A stretch of 64,000 bases of DNA from Ornatilinea apprima (lineage in GTDB: Bacteria; Chloroflexota; Anaerolineae; Anaerolineales; Anaerolineaceae), in assembly GCF_001306115.1 (NCBI RefSeq), contig NZ_LGCL01000034.1, positions 1-64,000 on the forward strand, in the 5' to 3' direction. This document shows, one piece after another, positions 9,554 through 18,640 of the stretch; position 1 is the first letter of the stretch, and each line of letters opens with the position of its first letter. The notes beneath the pieces were generated by a model. That model made no database searches and was not told where the DNA came from. It saw only the letters and a list, made by a program, of their open reading frames with translations. The translations under genes were made by a program, and so were the position numbers.

Positions 9554-10669
9554 TTAATCTTCCTCCAGTTCTATGATCATCCAGCCAAAGGGCGCAGAAA
9601 GCCGGCTTACCTGGCGGCCTTGCGCATCGGTCTTGGTTGACATGGCTGTGCGCCGCGATTTGGGGAAAGCGTCGCCGCGCTGGCGGCGGCTGTTTCCGGC
9701 GCGGTTGAGGCGATATTGGCTGACGATGGCTTCAAAGAAACCTTCATCCCTTTTGAGATGGGTCCAGAAAGTTTTTCCGTCCCAGCCGCTGCCCCAGCCC
9801 ACCTGCACCAGGGCCTGGTTGGCGCCCAGGTTGGCGTTTTGCAGCTGGCGGTAGAAGGCGGCAATTTTATCGGCGCCTTCCAAATCCACATGGGTAAACC
9901 ATTCCTGCAGCTCCGCGATGCGTGCCAGGCTGTGTTTTTGCGCGCGGGGGAGCAGTTCTTCCAGCCAGCGTTTGCGGTTGTTGAAGCCCAAAACGCGGTT
10001 GGCCGCTTCGCTGAAGAGGGTATCATCCACGCGCAGGCTGCCAGTGAACACCTGGTTGGGGCGAATGGCTTCCAATTCGATGGGCGATCCGCTGGCTCGC
10101 GGGGTAACCACCTGGGCGTTGACCACAATCAGGCAGTCGTCCGGGCGCGCTTCGGTAAAGCTGTCGCTGACCTGCAGGGCGCGCAGCAGGTCTTTGTTGG
10201 GGTTGGGCCCAAACAGGTTGTGCTCCAGGTTTTGCCCGGCCCACTGGCGGGAATTGTTGAGCGCAGAGCGGTCGAGGCGCGGTTTAACCTCGTCCCAGCC
10301 GGTCCAGGCCAGGGCGGTGCGCAGGGCGCCTTTGAGCGAGGAACCGGGAATGAAAGGCCGGTCGAAGGGGTCTTTGATGCAGGCTTGCAGGCGGGCATCG
10401 GTTTTGCTGGAGCGCGGCGTGCCGCGCAGAACGTAACGGAAGAAGCGCGGGTTGTCAAAATCGGCTTCGTTCAGCATCTGACCGGGCAAAGGGTAGCGTC
10501 CGTCGCGCACCACTTGCAGTTGTTTTTCCTTGGCGGCCAGGATGGCGTCTTCGTTCAACCGCCAGGTGAGTTTTTCGTAGAGCATGAAGTCGAAGCCCAT
10601 GCGCAGTTCCTGGCCTGCGCCGATATGCACCGGCGAGAGGGTGGAAAGTTTTAATCGGTAGTTAGCCAT
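9554..10669 (-). CDS. csm5: Type III-A interference subunit Csm5
   Basis: A 371-residue RAMP protein that caps the 3' end of the crRNA in the Csm complex and supports crRNA maturation. It opens YRLKLSTLSPVHIGAGQE, the first RAMP strand with the usual HIG turn. It then has DRPFIPGSSLKGALRTALA (about 113-131), the Gly-rich RAMP motif, and later QVSDSF and a QVGWGSGWDGKTF segment typical of Csm5. The length is normal. It lies 7 bp after csm4. A basic patch near the C-terminus (SRRQRGDAFPKSRR) could contact RNA. I am confident of the subunit assignment from gene order and motifs together. Confidence 0.94.
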   Translation of the reverse strand: MANYRLKLSTLSPVHIGAGQELRMGFDFMLYEKLTWRLNEDAILAAKEKQLQVVRDGRYPLPGQMLNEADFDNPRFFRYVLRGTPRSSKTDARLQACIKDPFDRPFIPGSSLKGALRTALAWTGWDEVKPRLDRSALNNSRQWAGQNLEHNLFGPNPNKDLLRALQVSDSFTEARPDDCLIVVNAQVVTPRASGSPIELEAIRPNQVFTGSLRVDDTLFSEAANRVLGFNNRKRWLEELLPRAQKHSLARIAELQEWFTHVDLEGADKIAAFYRQLQNANLGANQALVQVGWGSGWDGKTFWTHLKRDEGFFEAIVSQYRLNRAGNSRRQRGDAFPKSRRTAMSTKTDAQGRQVSRLSAPFGWMIIELEED

Positions 10670-10676
10670 ATTCGCA

Positions 10677-11723
10677 TTATCTCCCTTCGCCGTTCAGGCT
10701 GACGGCCAGGGCCAGCCCGCTGCGCCACACGGGGTGGCCAAGCGGCTGGCTGCCGTTGTAATCGGGCTGGGTGTCGACAACGCGGCCGGGCGCCAGGCGC
10801 GGCAGCCCGCCAAAGACGGAGCCTTCGGCCAGCAGGTTGACCGCGCGGCGGCGTTCGGCTTTTTTGCCGGGAGACTGCGCCCAGCCGCCCACGTTCTCAA
10901 GGGTATAGGCGGCCTGCTCAGACTGCAGGGCGCTGATCTCGTCTGCGCGGGGCAGGTAGCGGCTGAGGGTTACCCACGGCTGGCCGGGGGTGTGGGGCAG
11001 CTCCACCTGCCCGGCAGGCTGGATGCTGGCGGCGCCAAACCCGCTGCTGCGCTCGCCGCCCAGGCCGGAATCGCCCAGGTCGGCCAGCAGCGCGGCCAAG
11101 TCGGCGCGCAGGGCGGGGTCTTCGCTTAACCAGCGCAGGCCAAACCACAGGCCGCAGCCTTCAGCGAAGAGCGTCTGGCCGGTGAAATACAGGGTCGACT
11201 GGTTGGTGTCGCGCTGGATGGTGACGCGCGGGCGCTGCTCCACGGTCCATAATTCCGCGCCGTCTTTGCGCAGGGCGGCGGGCAGGCGCGGGGCGTCTTC
11301 CGCGGCGCACAGCAGGCGGCCTTCGTTTAATTTGAGGCAGTTCTCATAGAGCGTTTGGCTGAGCGCCTCGCCGTTTATCACGCGGCGAAACAGCGCTTCG
11401 GAGAGGAAACGCACTTTTTTGATGGATTTAACATCCACCCTGTCCGGTTTCGCGGCGCTGTTCTTGAGCGAGAGCGGCGCGGGGTAAAAGCGCACTTCTC
11501 CCGCGCGCGGAAAGGCCGAAGACAGGGCGAAGGACGGCTGCTCCCCCAGGAAGGGCCGCACCCAGGCGTCCACGGCCGCGCCGCCGCGCAAGGCAGCCAG
11601 GCGCGAGACCAGCGCGGCGAAGAGGCTGTCGGAGGTTAAGGTTTCGGCGGATTCTTCCTGTCCCATGCCGTGGCGGCCAAAATGGAAGCTCCTGCCGGAA
11701 ATGTTCCAGAGTTCAATTTGCAT
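10677..11723 (-). CDS. csm4: Type III-A interference subunit Csm4
   Basis: A 348-residue RAMP protein that binds the 5' tag of the crRNA and docks Cas10. Recognisable parts are SGRSFHFGRHGMGQEESAET with TLTSDSLFAALVSRLA, and the Gly-rich GDSGLGGERSSGFGA about two thirds in, both expected in Csm4. The segment VTIQRDTNQSTLYFTGQTLF is also family-like. It starts 4 bp after the csm3 stop. The region near 250-300 has low-complexity Arg/Ala content from the high-GC codon use of this locus. Confidence 0.94.
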   Translation of the reverse strand: MQIELWNISGRSFHFGRHGMGQEESAETLTSDSLFAALVSRLAALRGGAAVDAWVRPFLGEQPSFALSSAFPRAGEVRFYPAPLSLKNSAAKPDRVDVKSIKKVRFLSEALFRRVINGEALSQTLYENCLKLNEGRLLCAAEDAPRLPAALRKDGAELWTVEQRPRVTIQRDTNQSTLYFTGQTLFAEGCGLWFGLRWLSEDPALRADLAALLADLGDSGLGGERSSGFGAASIQPAGQVELPHTPGQPWVTLSRYLPRADEISALQSEQAAYTLENVGGWAQSPGKKAERRRAVNLLAEGSVFGGLPRLAPGRVVDTQPDYNGSQPLGHPVWRSGLALAVSLNGEGR

Positions 11724-11727
11724 GCCA

Positions 11728-12519
11728 TCACTCCTGGATGGTTTCGCGGATCCACCCTTGCAGATCGTCGAATTGGTCGGCCAGCTCCTGCACAGAAGCG
11801 ACCGTTTTGTATTCCTTCTTCAGGCTGTAATTGCGGCTGCCGCGCGCCGAGACTTTGACGTTTTTGAATTTGACTTTGCCGCTGCCACGCGAGCCGGAAC
11901 CGCCCAGATAATCGTCTTCGACCAGCAGCAAGCCGTCCAGCACGGTTTTGAGGCGCTGCACATCGGCGTCTTCGTAGATGCTGAAGACCAGTTCGGCCGG
12001 GCCAAATTCCGCGCCGGCGGGCACGCGCTCAATGTTGCGCGGTGAGGCGGCGCTGGTTACGCGGTCGATGGCGACTTCGGTTTTAAGTTCACTGTAGGCC
12101 GCGTCTGTGTGGGCTTTTTCCAGCTTTTCGGCGGAGTCCTCGGACAGGAAGGTGTCGCGCACAACCAGCAGGGTAGGGCCTGTGGCTTCGACTTCGCCCG
12201 GCACACCAAAGATGTGGCAGACCAAGCAACCACCATCTTTGTTATATTCTTGAGCGGTTTTACAAGTGTGAATGCTCACCTGGCCAATGCGGTTATTCTG
12301 CTGCAGGCCGAGCGATTTTTCAAGCTGGGAGCGCATCTTACCGCGCAGGCTGGAGCCGGGAATGTAAGGCTTTTGGGTCAACACATCGCGGATGACCGGG
12401 TTATCCACGCCGCCAATCTCCATCCCTTCCGAAGAACCGCCAATATGCAAACCGGTTACCGCTTCAATGGTTGCTTCAATGAAAACACGTCCGCAGAGTT
12501 GTACTTTTTTATCCGACAT
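11728..12519 (-). CDS. csm3: Type III-A backbone and target-RNA nuclease Csm3
   Basis: A 263-residue Csm3, the repeated backbone subunit that cuts target RNA at 6-nt steps. The key aspartate appears as Asp39 in IGGVDNPVIRD, equivalent to Asp33 of well-studied Csm3 proteins, followed by PYIPGSSLRGKMRSQLE. A Cys-rich loop (HTCKTAQEYNKDGGCLVCHIFG) corresponds to the zinc-binding site of some Csm3 homologues. The C-terminal YLGGSGSRGSGKVKF is the Gly-rich RAMP loop. The gene starts 14 bp after csm2. All catalytic features look intact, so RNA targeting should be active. Confidence 0.96.
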   Translation of the reverse strand: MSDKKVQLCGRVFIEATIEAVTGLHIGGSSEGMEIGGVDNPVIRDVLTQKPYIPGSSLRGKMRSQLEKSLGLQQNNRIGQVSIHTCKTAQEYNKDGGCLVCHIFGVPGEVEATGPTLLVVRDTFLSEDSAEKLEKAHTDAAYSELKTEVAIDRVTSAASPRNIERVPAGAEFGPAELVFSIYEDADVQRLKTVLDGLLLVEDDYLGGSGSRGSGKVKFKNVKVSARGSRNYSLKKEYKTVASVQELADQFDDLQGWIRETIQE

Positions 12520-12533
12520 AGTTTCCTCCCAGT

Positions 12534-12917
12534 TTAGTTACGTCCGCCCTTGGCGCGGTGGTAAGCGAGAATGGCTTCAAACAGGTCCATGAAGCGCTCA
12601 AAACGCTGGTCCTTTTCTTCATCGCTGGCAGCGTTGGAGACCAGGGTTATGGCCTCGGAAAGCACAGATTGTAAATCCTTCATTTGTGGGGTGCGCGCGG
12701 TCTGGTAAGCCAGCTTGGGTTTCAGCATATTCAGGCGGCGCAGCGCATCGGCGCGGTTCATTCCCCACAGCGATTCGATCTGGCGCACTTCGGTGAAGAT
12801 GTTGCGAATCTGCGCGCGGGTCAAGCTGGCTTTGACCAGCTTGTCGGCGGTCTCGCTGGCAAACTGGACCAGTTTTTCTCCGGTTTCATCGGCTGTCATG
12901 ATTTGTTGTACGCTCAT
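12534..12917 (-). CDS. csm2: Type III-A small subunit Csm2
   Basis: A 127-residue, mainly helical protein in the position and size of Csm2, the small subunit that forms the second filament of the Csm complex. The signature part is KASLTRAQIRNIFTEVRQIE, followed by MLKPKLAYQTARTPQMKDL and a C-terminal helix with FERFMDLFEAILAYHRAKGG. Its presence makes this III-A (Csm) rather than III-B (Cmr). The start follows GGAGG on the minus strand, and the site overlaps the stop of the upstream NACHT gene, only 3 bp away. It would therefore be translated after that gene, in place of its normal neighbour cas10. Confidence 0.95.
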   Translation of the reverse strand: MSVQQIMTADETGEKLVQFASETADKLVKASLTRAQIRNIFTEVRQIESLWGMNRADALRRLNMLKPKLAYQTARTPQMKDLQSVLSEAITLVSNAASDEEKDQRFERFMDLFEAILAYHRAKGGRN

Positions 12918-12920
12918 TGG

Positions 12921-15110
12921 TTACCCTCCAAAGTTTATGTTTAATTTCTCTCTACCATTGGCGTTCAATAGCCCATTGAGTATCGAGATCAGTTTATGGA
13001 TTACCGTCTCATTTTTGATTCTGCTTTTTTGATTACCAACCATTGATATGATGTCCTCGTTATTCAATCTGCTTTCAAATGCGTACTCGGCTGCAAAGTA
13101 AATCCTTATCAATGAATCAATGAATTTGTAGAAAATATAATTGGGGTTGTGTTGTATATAGCCAACATTCTCTCCCCAATACAATTGGTCATCATCAATC
13201 CATTTCTCCTTTACTTTGTATGTTTCACAGTTAAATTCGATATTATCCCAGTTGTCATTCCAAGCTATTCTGCATAATGAGTTTCGTGTGTTTCTGGCGA
13301 ATTGTGGCGTGTTTGTATTAATTCCTTGCATCCTATGGATCTCATCTTTTTCTAATGAGTCTATGATTCTTTTTAATACAATGGAAATATCTTGAATCAC
13401 GAATTCATCTCTCGGATCTTCAACTTCATTGTTTTCAGTTTCTACAGATTCTGCATCAAGGCCTATTTTCTGTTCATCTAATGAGATTTGATTCTCATAC
13501 GTAAGTTCACTGATATTAAAGGATAAGCCGTTGATAGCTGGTTCAATAATCTCAACCACCTTTTCTTTGGCATTGCTTATTTCTTCACTCTTAATGTTGA
13601 CGACTGGTAACATATCGTCCATATCGGGTTTGGCTTGATTGTTTGATGGAATAATTTGTTCTATAAAATACTCCAGTGCTCGGAAATTTGTTAATAGATT
13701 TTGTATATCAGGGTTAGAAATAATCCAATCCTTTATAGTTTGAAATGGATTGGAATCAGCAAATTTATAGACATCAAAAAAGACGCTATTTTCATTTATT
13801 CTTGTTTGCAAAAGTTGATCTATCTGTGTTGTCGTGAGAGGTTTAATTATCATTGGATAATACTCATCGATACCAGTTACGGATAATGGTCTGGATGTCA
13901 TTATTACATTTACGTTTTCGGGAAGATATCTTAGCCATTTTTGTAATTCTTGCCCAGCAACGTCTTTATTCCTTAATTCATCAACACCATCCAATAATAT
14001 TAGCCAGCGAGTACCAGGCATATCGGTAAATGCAGAAAGATTTGTAAATGTGTTTTTACTTTTAGCGAGAAATGAATTTATCAAACCGCAGATCTGATTT
14101 TCGAAATCCGAAATAGAAGAAAAACTTGTTCTCAAGCTAAAGTAAATTGGAATAGGGCTCTTTGCTTCTATCTCTATTTCCTTTTCAATAGATTTAACGA
14201 TGTAATCATCATTTTCCTTATTTTTATCAATGCTTTGTCCGTATTCATTTACTTGTGTAATCCAATTTGATGCTTGCTCAGCTAATTTATATGCGATTCG
14301 ATGGAGCAAGATCGATTTTCCTTCTCCCCTTCCACCAATTATTACCTGGACTTTATGCCTTTTTATGTTATCCAAAATAGCTTGAATCGAATCAACTTTT
14401 TCTTCATGCTTTTCAAATCCCGGATTAATATATGGCTGAATATCCATGAACCTTTGGAAGTCTCCAGTAAGATGATGCTTGACGATTTTCCCCCAATCGT
14501 CTTTTGAAAAATATTCAATTTTTGATCTCGATAGTAAATACCTTTCTTGATCTTTTGCTACCAAGACGGTTGAAGAATTTTTGCGAATAAAGGAATCACC
14601 GACTTTGTATTTTCCGGATTGAGGACTCTTCTTTAAGCAGAAATGAGTTTCGGTAGGAGTAGGTTCTATAGTCAGATAACTAACAAATTTTCTATTATTG
14701 TCCTTTGGATCGATTACATACCCATACTCGAATGTAAAATCTGGAATATCGGGAGATATCCAAGTAGTAAAGCAATTTCGAAATTCATCTTCAAAGCCTT
14801 GAGTCATCATTGATCCAAAATCCACCTTTGGATTATTCCAACCCTTTGGTTGCTTGCTTGGAAATTTATCCCGAATATCCAATATTTCCTTTGTGTCATC
14901 TTTGACACCAAATAATATCCAACATACTTTGCCGATTCTTCTCGCAACATTTGAAAATGCAATGACATGCTTAATGAACTTAGCAAGTTGTTCCTCGTCT
15001 TTAAGGTTGTAATAAACTTCCTTGAAATCCAGACGTGGTCCTTCCGTCCATCTGTTTACCTTGTCCAGGAAGAAATTTGAGTCAAAATTGCGAGAAGAAT
15101 CTTCAGGCAT
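12921..15110 (-). CDS. AlbA_2 (Schlafen-type) - NACHT ATPase inside the csm operon
   Basis: A 729-residue protein not part of any III-A operon I know. Residues about 15-185 resemble the AlbA_2/Schlafen domain: RLDFKEVYYN, AFSNVARRIGKVCWILFGVKDD, and the closing GDSFIRKNSS. Residues about 250-410 form a NACHT/STAND NTPase with Walker A GGRGEGKS (259-266), Walker B LILLDGVDELR and NVIMTSRPLS. The remaining 300 residues include a long acidic region (about 540-600) and an unrecognised helical end. The start at 15110 follows AGGAG placed over the cas10 stop, 2 bp away; its stop is 3 bp from csm2. The gene is strikingly AT-rich: two 60-base stretches near 14,000 hold 25 and 17 G+C, against clearly over 60% in the csm genes. 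That suggests transfer into an existing operon with coupling kept. A signal-gated abortive-infection role is an inference. Confidence 0.85.
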   Translation of the reverse strand: MPEDSSRNFDSNFFLDKVNRWTEGPRLDFKEVYYNLKDEEQLAKFIKHVIAFSNVARRIGKVCWILFGVKDDTKEILDIRDKFPSKQPKGWNNPKVDFGSMMTQGFEDEFRNCFTTWISPDIPDFTFEYGYVIDPKDNNRKFVSYLTIEPTPTETHFCLKKSPQSGKYKVGDSFIRKNSSTVLVAKDQERYLLSRSKIEYFSKDDWGKIVKHHLTGDFQRFMDIQPYINPGFEKHEEKVDSIQAILDNIKRHKVQVIIGGRGEGKSILLHRIAYKLAEQASNWITQVNEYGQSIDKNKENDDYIVKSIEKEIEIEAKSPIPIYFSLRTSFSSISDFENQICGLINSFLAKSKNTFTNLSAFTDMPGTRWLILLDGVDELRNKDVAGQELQKWLRYLPENVNVIMTSRPLSVTGIDEYYPMIIKPLTTTQIDQLLQTRINENSVFFDVYKFADSNPFQTIKDWIISNPDIQNLLTNFRALEYFIEQIIPSNNQAKPDMDDMLPVVNIKSEEISNAKEKVVEIIEPAINGLSFNISELTYENQISLDEQKIGLDAESVETENNEVEDPRDEFVIQDISIVLKRIIDSLEKDEIHRMQGINTNTPQFARNTRNSLCRIAWNDNWDNIEFNCETYKVKEKWIDDDQLYWGENVGYIQHNPNYIFYKFIDSLIRIYFAAEYAFESRLNNEDIISMVGNQKSRIKNETVIHKLISILNGLLNANGREKLNINFGG

Positions 15111-15112
15111 TT

Positions 15113-17575
15113 TTACTCCTTTGTTTTTCTTAATTCTAATTGCGCCCAACGGGCGGCTTTGCCCCATTGCAAGATATTGGCATACAGGTCGCTGCTGGCT
15201 TGCTGGTGGATGTGCTTCAGTTTCTCCTCCAGCTCGCCGGAAGACCGTTCGATCATGCGGGTAAGCTGGTAATCGCCGATCCACATCCAGGGTCCCCAGA
15301 CGCGTTTGTCGTTGGGCCGTTCCTGGCGCCGCTTTTGCTCCTGGCTGGCCAATCCCTGCAAGACCTGCAGCAAGGCCCGGGGAGCCTGCTGGTTGTTTTG
15401 GGGGTCAGAGACTTCGACCAGCAGCTTTTGTTTGGCGGCCAGTTCTTTGAACTGCGGCCACTTCCAGTTTTCGCCGAGGAAGTGGAAGGCGTTTTTGCCA
15501 TCCACGCGCTTGGCGCCGTCGTCCAGAGCGCGGCCGGCGTCCTGCGCGGCCTGGTGAATAGGGTATTTGCCGTGGATGAAGGCCATGCCGCCGGAGATGT
15601 GCAGGTCGGGGTTGCCGCCGGTGTACTTGCCAAAATCTTCGACAATGCGCAGGGCCAGACCCGGCACCTGGTCCCAGGGCGCGATGAGGAACACGTCGTC
15701 GCCGCCAGCGTAAACGGCGTAAATATCATCGGACTCTTGCTCGCAAATTTGCTTAATCCAGCCTTCAAAGAAGAGCGAGAGCTGGAACGACAGGGTGGAG
15801 ACGCGCGCCAGGCTGGCGATGCTCTGACCGCCTTCGCCAAAGCCATTTTTGAAAATATTGCCGAGACCATCCACGTCCATGCGCAGCACGCCCAGGCGTT
15901 TAATTCCATTGGATCGCTTCTGTAATTCATCGAAGGCGACGGCGTCTCCCTGCTGGTCCACCGGCACACGGTTGACGGTGTAGCGCAGTCCGCGCGCCGC
16001 CGGCAGGTTCTGAAGGCGCGGCCAGGGTTGGGCGGGCTGCGGATCGTTGAGCGCCCAGATCATGGCGTAATCGGCGTCTTTGAGGCGCTGCATATTCCCG
16101 TTGGGAAATGCCAGACTGAGGCCGAAGGCGGCCAGGGCGTCCAGCGCGGACCCGCTGCGGGTGTCTTTGGGCTGGCCGATTCCCAGGATCACGTATGGGG
16201 CGTTGGGCAGCTTTTTGCCCAATTCATCGTAGAAGGAGGCGCACAATTTGCAAATGCGGTTGGATGAATTCGGTTCCACCTCATCTGTAATCGGTTGTAG
16301 ATCGTTGCGCTCCACGCCACATACACTGCAGGTGTCTTCTTGATTGCCGCCGTGCGCCTGTGGCTCAAAGATTTTGTGGTAGAAATCCTCGCCCAGTTCG
16401 CTGTAGCGCCGCTGCTTGGCAGATGCCAGCTTGCGGTGCATCGCGTCCCAATGCTGGGGGAACTGCCCCACCTTGAAGCCGGTGAAAGGTACGCTCACTG
16501 CTTCCAGGGCCAGATATAAGGATGTGCCGTGATGCTCCAGCAGGCGGGTGGTCACGTCGCGGCGTAGCTCGGACAGCTTCTCCAGCGCAGAAACGGGGGC
16601 CAGCAGATAGAAATGCCCGCCGCCGGAGTAAATCACGTTGGTGTAAGGCATGCCCAGCGCGTTCAACACGTAGCGCAGCACCGCTTCGGTGAGCAGCTGC
16701 AGGTAAAAAGACCGTCCGCGCAGGGTTTTGGCGGCGCGCTGCGCTGAGAGGGTGTAGATGAAGTCTTGAATCCCGGAGATGTCTCCGCCTACCAGCAGCG
16801 CGGCCGGTTGCTCGAGCAGGGGATTGTCCTTTTTATCGCGGAAATTGCGTGTGACCGCGTCCAATTGCTGGTTGATGAGGGCGGGTTCCCAATCGGCCAG
16901 GCAGGCGGCCAGGGCGGCCGTCATGCGCGAATGGTCATACAGCGACACGTCTGGCAGTGAATAGTAATACGCAGACGGAACGCTCCAGGCGCAGCGCTGC
17001 AGGCTGGAAAGCAGATGCTCGAGGTACGCCCACCTGGAGCCGGAAAGGGATTCCTGCGCGTATTTAACTTCTTCCTTAATCAAATCCGCCAGCTGCTTGT
17101 ACCCATTGCGCTGCAGGCTCTCGGCCTGGGGCGCAGCGGCGAAGAGCGTATTTTCTTCCAGGGCCAACGCTTTGAGTGGAAGGAAATGTGCAGCCTGTTT
17201 TTTCCGATTTTTGTCGAGGGAGACACGGTCGAAAATGGAAACCAGCTGCATGGGGTATTTCTTCTGTGCTTCCTCATCAATGTCGCTGCGCTCACCAGCA
17301 GAGAGCTTATCCGCCAGGGCAATGAGCTGGCTCAACGCCTGGTCTGCTTGCGCGGCTTGGGGATTATGGTGATAGGCGGCAGGTAAGACTGCCTCACGCC
17401 AGTTTTCGGGCAGGTTTTCCCAGATAAAATCCGCGGAGAAGGCGGCGTGCGTCTTCAGAGCATCGGTTCTAAAACGCTCCGGTTTCTTCCAGGGATCTGG
17501 TTGAGAGCGCTGAATCAGTTTGCCGATATCATGCAGCAAACCACCCAGCGCGGCAAAAAAGACTCTATCTTGCAT
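15113..17575 (-). CDS. cas10: Cas10 (Csm1), HD nuclease and cOA cyclase
   Basis: An 820-residue Cas10, the large subunit of the Csm complex. The N-terminal HD domain has HDIGK at residues 15-19, with further His in KTHAAFS and AYHHNP, so ssDNase activity is likely. A zinc site follows (CSVCG and ICKLC). The second palm domain carries GGDD at 624-627 in YAGGDDVFLIAP, so it should make cyclic oligoadenylates, in agreement with the CARF effectors downstream. The C-terminal part is the usual helical D4 domain. The start follows AGGAGG on the minus strand. An 87-bp gap separates it from the CARF-LuxR gene, and the NACHT gene follows after 2 bp. Confidence 0.97.
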   Translation of the reverse strand: MQDRVFFAALGGLLHDIGKLIQRSQPDPWKKPERFRTDALKTHAAFSADFIWENLPENWREAVLPAAYHHNPQAAQADQALSQLIALADKLSAGERSDIDEEAQKKYPMQLVSIFDRVSLDKNRKKQAAHFLPLKALALEENTLFAAAPQAESLQRNGYKQLADLIKEEVKYAQESLSGSRWAYLEHLLSSLQRCAWSVPSAYYYSLPDVSLYDHSRMTAALAACLADWEPALINQQLDAVTRNFRDKKDNPLLEQPAALLVGGDISGIQDFIYTLSAQRAAKTLRGRSFYLQLLTEAVLRYVLNALGMPYTNVIYSGGGHFYLLAPVSALEKLSELRRDVTTRLLEHHGTSLYLALEAVSVPFTGFKVGQFPQHWDAMHRKLASAKQRRYSELGEDFYHKIFEPQAHGGNQEDTCSVCGVERNDLQPITDEVEPNSSNRICKLCASFYDELGKKLPNAPYVILGIGQPKDTRSGSALDALAAFGLSLAFPNGNMQRLKDADYAMIWALNDPQPAQPWPRLQNLPAARGLRYTVNRVPVDQQGDAVAFDELQKRSNGIKRLGVLRMDVDGLGNIFKNGFGEGGQSIASLARVSTLSFQLSLFFEGWIKQICEQESDDIYAVYAGGDDVFLIAPWDQVPGLALRIVEDFGKYTGGNPDLHISGGMAFIHGKYPIHQAAQDAGRALDDGAKRVDGKNAFHFLGENWKWPQFKELAAKQKLLVEVSDPQNNQQAPRALLQVLQGLASQEQKRRQERPNDKRVWGPWMWIGDYQLTRMIERSSGELEEKLKHIHQQASSDLYANILQWGKAARWAQLELRKTKE

Positions 17576-17662
17576 GAACCCTCCTGTTCGATAAAAATGG
17601 CTGGCAGCCGGCGCACCCCCTTCAGTCCCCCTGGCTGTGCCCCGACGGCCAGCAGTTTCAGT

Positions 17663-18574
17663 TTACAATGACCGCATGGGTTTGTCATGCGGGTTTTCCC
17701 CTATTTGCGTGGAGAAAAAGTATTGCAATAACGCGATCAGTTGTGTGCGGGTGATCTTCTCCACCTGCCAGTGCTCTTCGGCTTTGGCATACGCGGCGCG
17801 AAGCTGCTGTTCCACAGTGCGTGGAGAAACCACCAGGCGCTCAGCGATTTCCTGATCGCTTAACCCTTCCAAAGCCAGCAGGCGCACTACACGCTGCTCC
17901 GCGGGGGTGAGCAGGCTGAGCACAAAGATACGCGCTTCGTCGTAGCGCTCGCGCAAGCGCAGGTGGGCGACCTGGTCGAGGGCGGCGTAAGGATCTTGTA
18001 TGCCGGATAAGTTAGTTAAAACGGGTGAAAGGCTGCTCCAAGGGATCACGGGAATGGGCACCAGACGCACGTCGTCACCCGGTTGAGGGTGCAGGCGTTT
18101 GCTTTCTAAGAACTTACCCGCTGAAAAGAGGTGCCACAGTCGGTCGCGCTCGTCGAAAAGCAATTGGGCGGCAGACATGCCATACACGGCCATGGTTTTG
18201 CGCCCACCAGCGATGCAGACATGCACGATATGGTTGGCTTGCTTTTCCTGCCAGATGAGCAGGTAGAGCAGACGGAAGAAAGCTTCCACTGATTCGGATG
18301 AGTCGATGTCCGGATAGGGATGCCCCTGCAGGTTAGCAATTGCGTGAAAATGGATTTTGTAGATGCTTGAAGAATTGGCGAATTCTTCCCTGAGCGTTTC
18401 TGTGGCCTGATCGATGCGCTTATCCCCGCCAATGGTGTGAAGGATATGGAGGGAATCGATAGAAATTCCCTGGCGGGTGATCAGGTCTACAAAAGCCGTA
18501 ACGACTTGCGGCTCAGTCCCTAAGGTGGAGAAAAGTGTGGCGTTGCTCTGGTGCATCCCCCTGAGATTAGGCAT
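17663..18574 (-). CDS. CARF-LuxR fusion, candidate cOA-responsive regulator
   Basis: A 303-residue protein with an N-terminal CARF domain like those of the NE0113/Csm6 group (FSTLGTEPQVVTAFVD at 15-30; HVCIAGGRKTMAVYGMSAAQ at 118-137). The C-terminal LuxR/GerE helix-turn-helix spans about 221-270 (LTPAEQRVVRLLALEGLSDQEIAERLVVSPRTVE, in two pieces). It should bind a cyclic oligoadenylate and DNA, linking Cas10 activity to transcription. Archaeal Csa3 is the known CARF-HTH regulator, but uses a winged helix, so this is a different fusion. Some CARF domains of this group are ring nucleases; the conserved Lys in GGRKTM leaves that open. Its own promoter and a 20-bp palindrome lie upstream, and cas10 starts 87 bp downstream. 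Confidence 0.85.
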   Translation of the reverse strand: MPNLRGMHQSNATLFSTLGTEPQVVTAFVDLITRQGISIDSLHILHTIGGDKRIDQATETLREEFANSSSIYKIHFHAIANLQGHPYPDIDSSESVEAFFRLLYLLIWQEKQANHIVHVCIAGGRKTMAVYGMSAAQLLFDERDRLWHLFSAGKFLESKRLHPQPGDDVRLVPIPVIPWSSLSPVLTNLSGIQDPYAALDQVAHLRLRERYDEARIFVLSLLTPAEQRVVRLLALEGLSDQEIAERLVVSPRTVEQQLRAAYAKAEEHWQVEKITRTQLIALLQYFFSTQIGENPHDKPMRSL

Positions 18575-18606
18575 TTGTTCTCTCCCTTTTTTTTCTACGC
18601 CAAGTA

Positions 18607-18636
18607 ATTATAGCGTTCTGGGGAAAGAATTGTAAA
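18607..18636 (-). promoter_or_regulatory. Promoter of the CARF-LuxR gene
   Basis: On the minus strand TTTACA (18636-18631) and TATAAT (18612-18607) are separated by 18 bp, a good sigma-70-type promoter. The start would fall near 18600, about 25 bp before the ATG at 18574, with GGGAGAG as the ribosome site. This promoter could also serve cas10 and the whole csm operon. Confidence 0.7.
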
Positions 18637-18640
18637 TATT

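Noticed and set aside
15111..15284. Longer start for the NACHT gene, reaching into cas10
   Set aside because: The extra 58 residues are the shadow of the cas10 end, and AGGAG sits correctly before the ATG at 15110.
12534..17575. Type III-B (Cmr) assignment
   Set aside because: The small subunit and gene order are those of csm2-csm5, and no Cmr1 or Cmr6-like gene is present.
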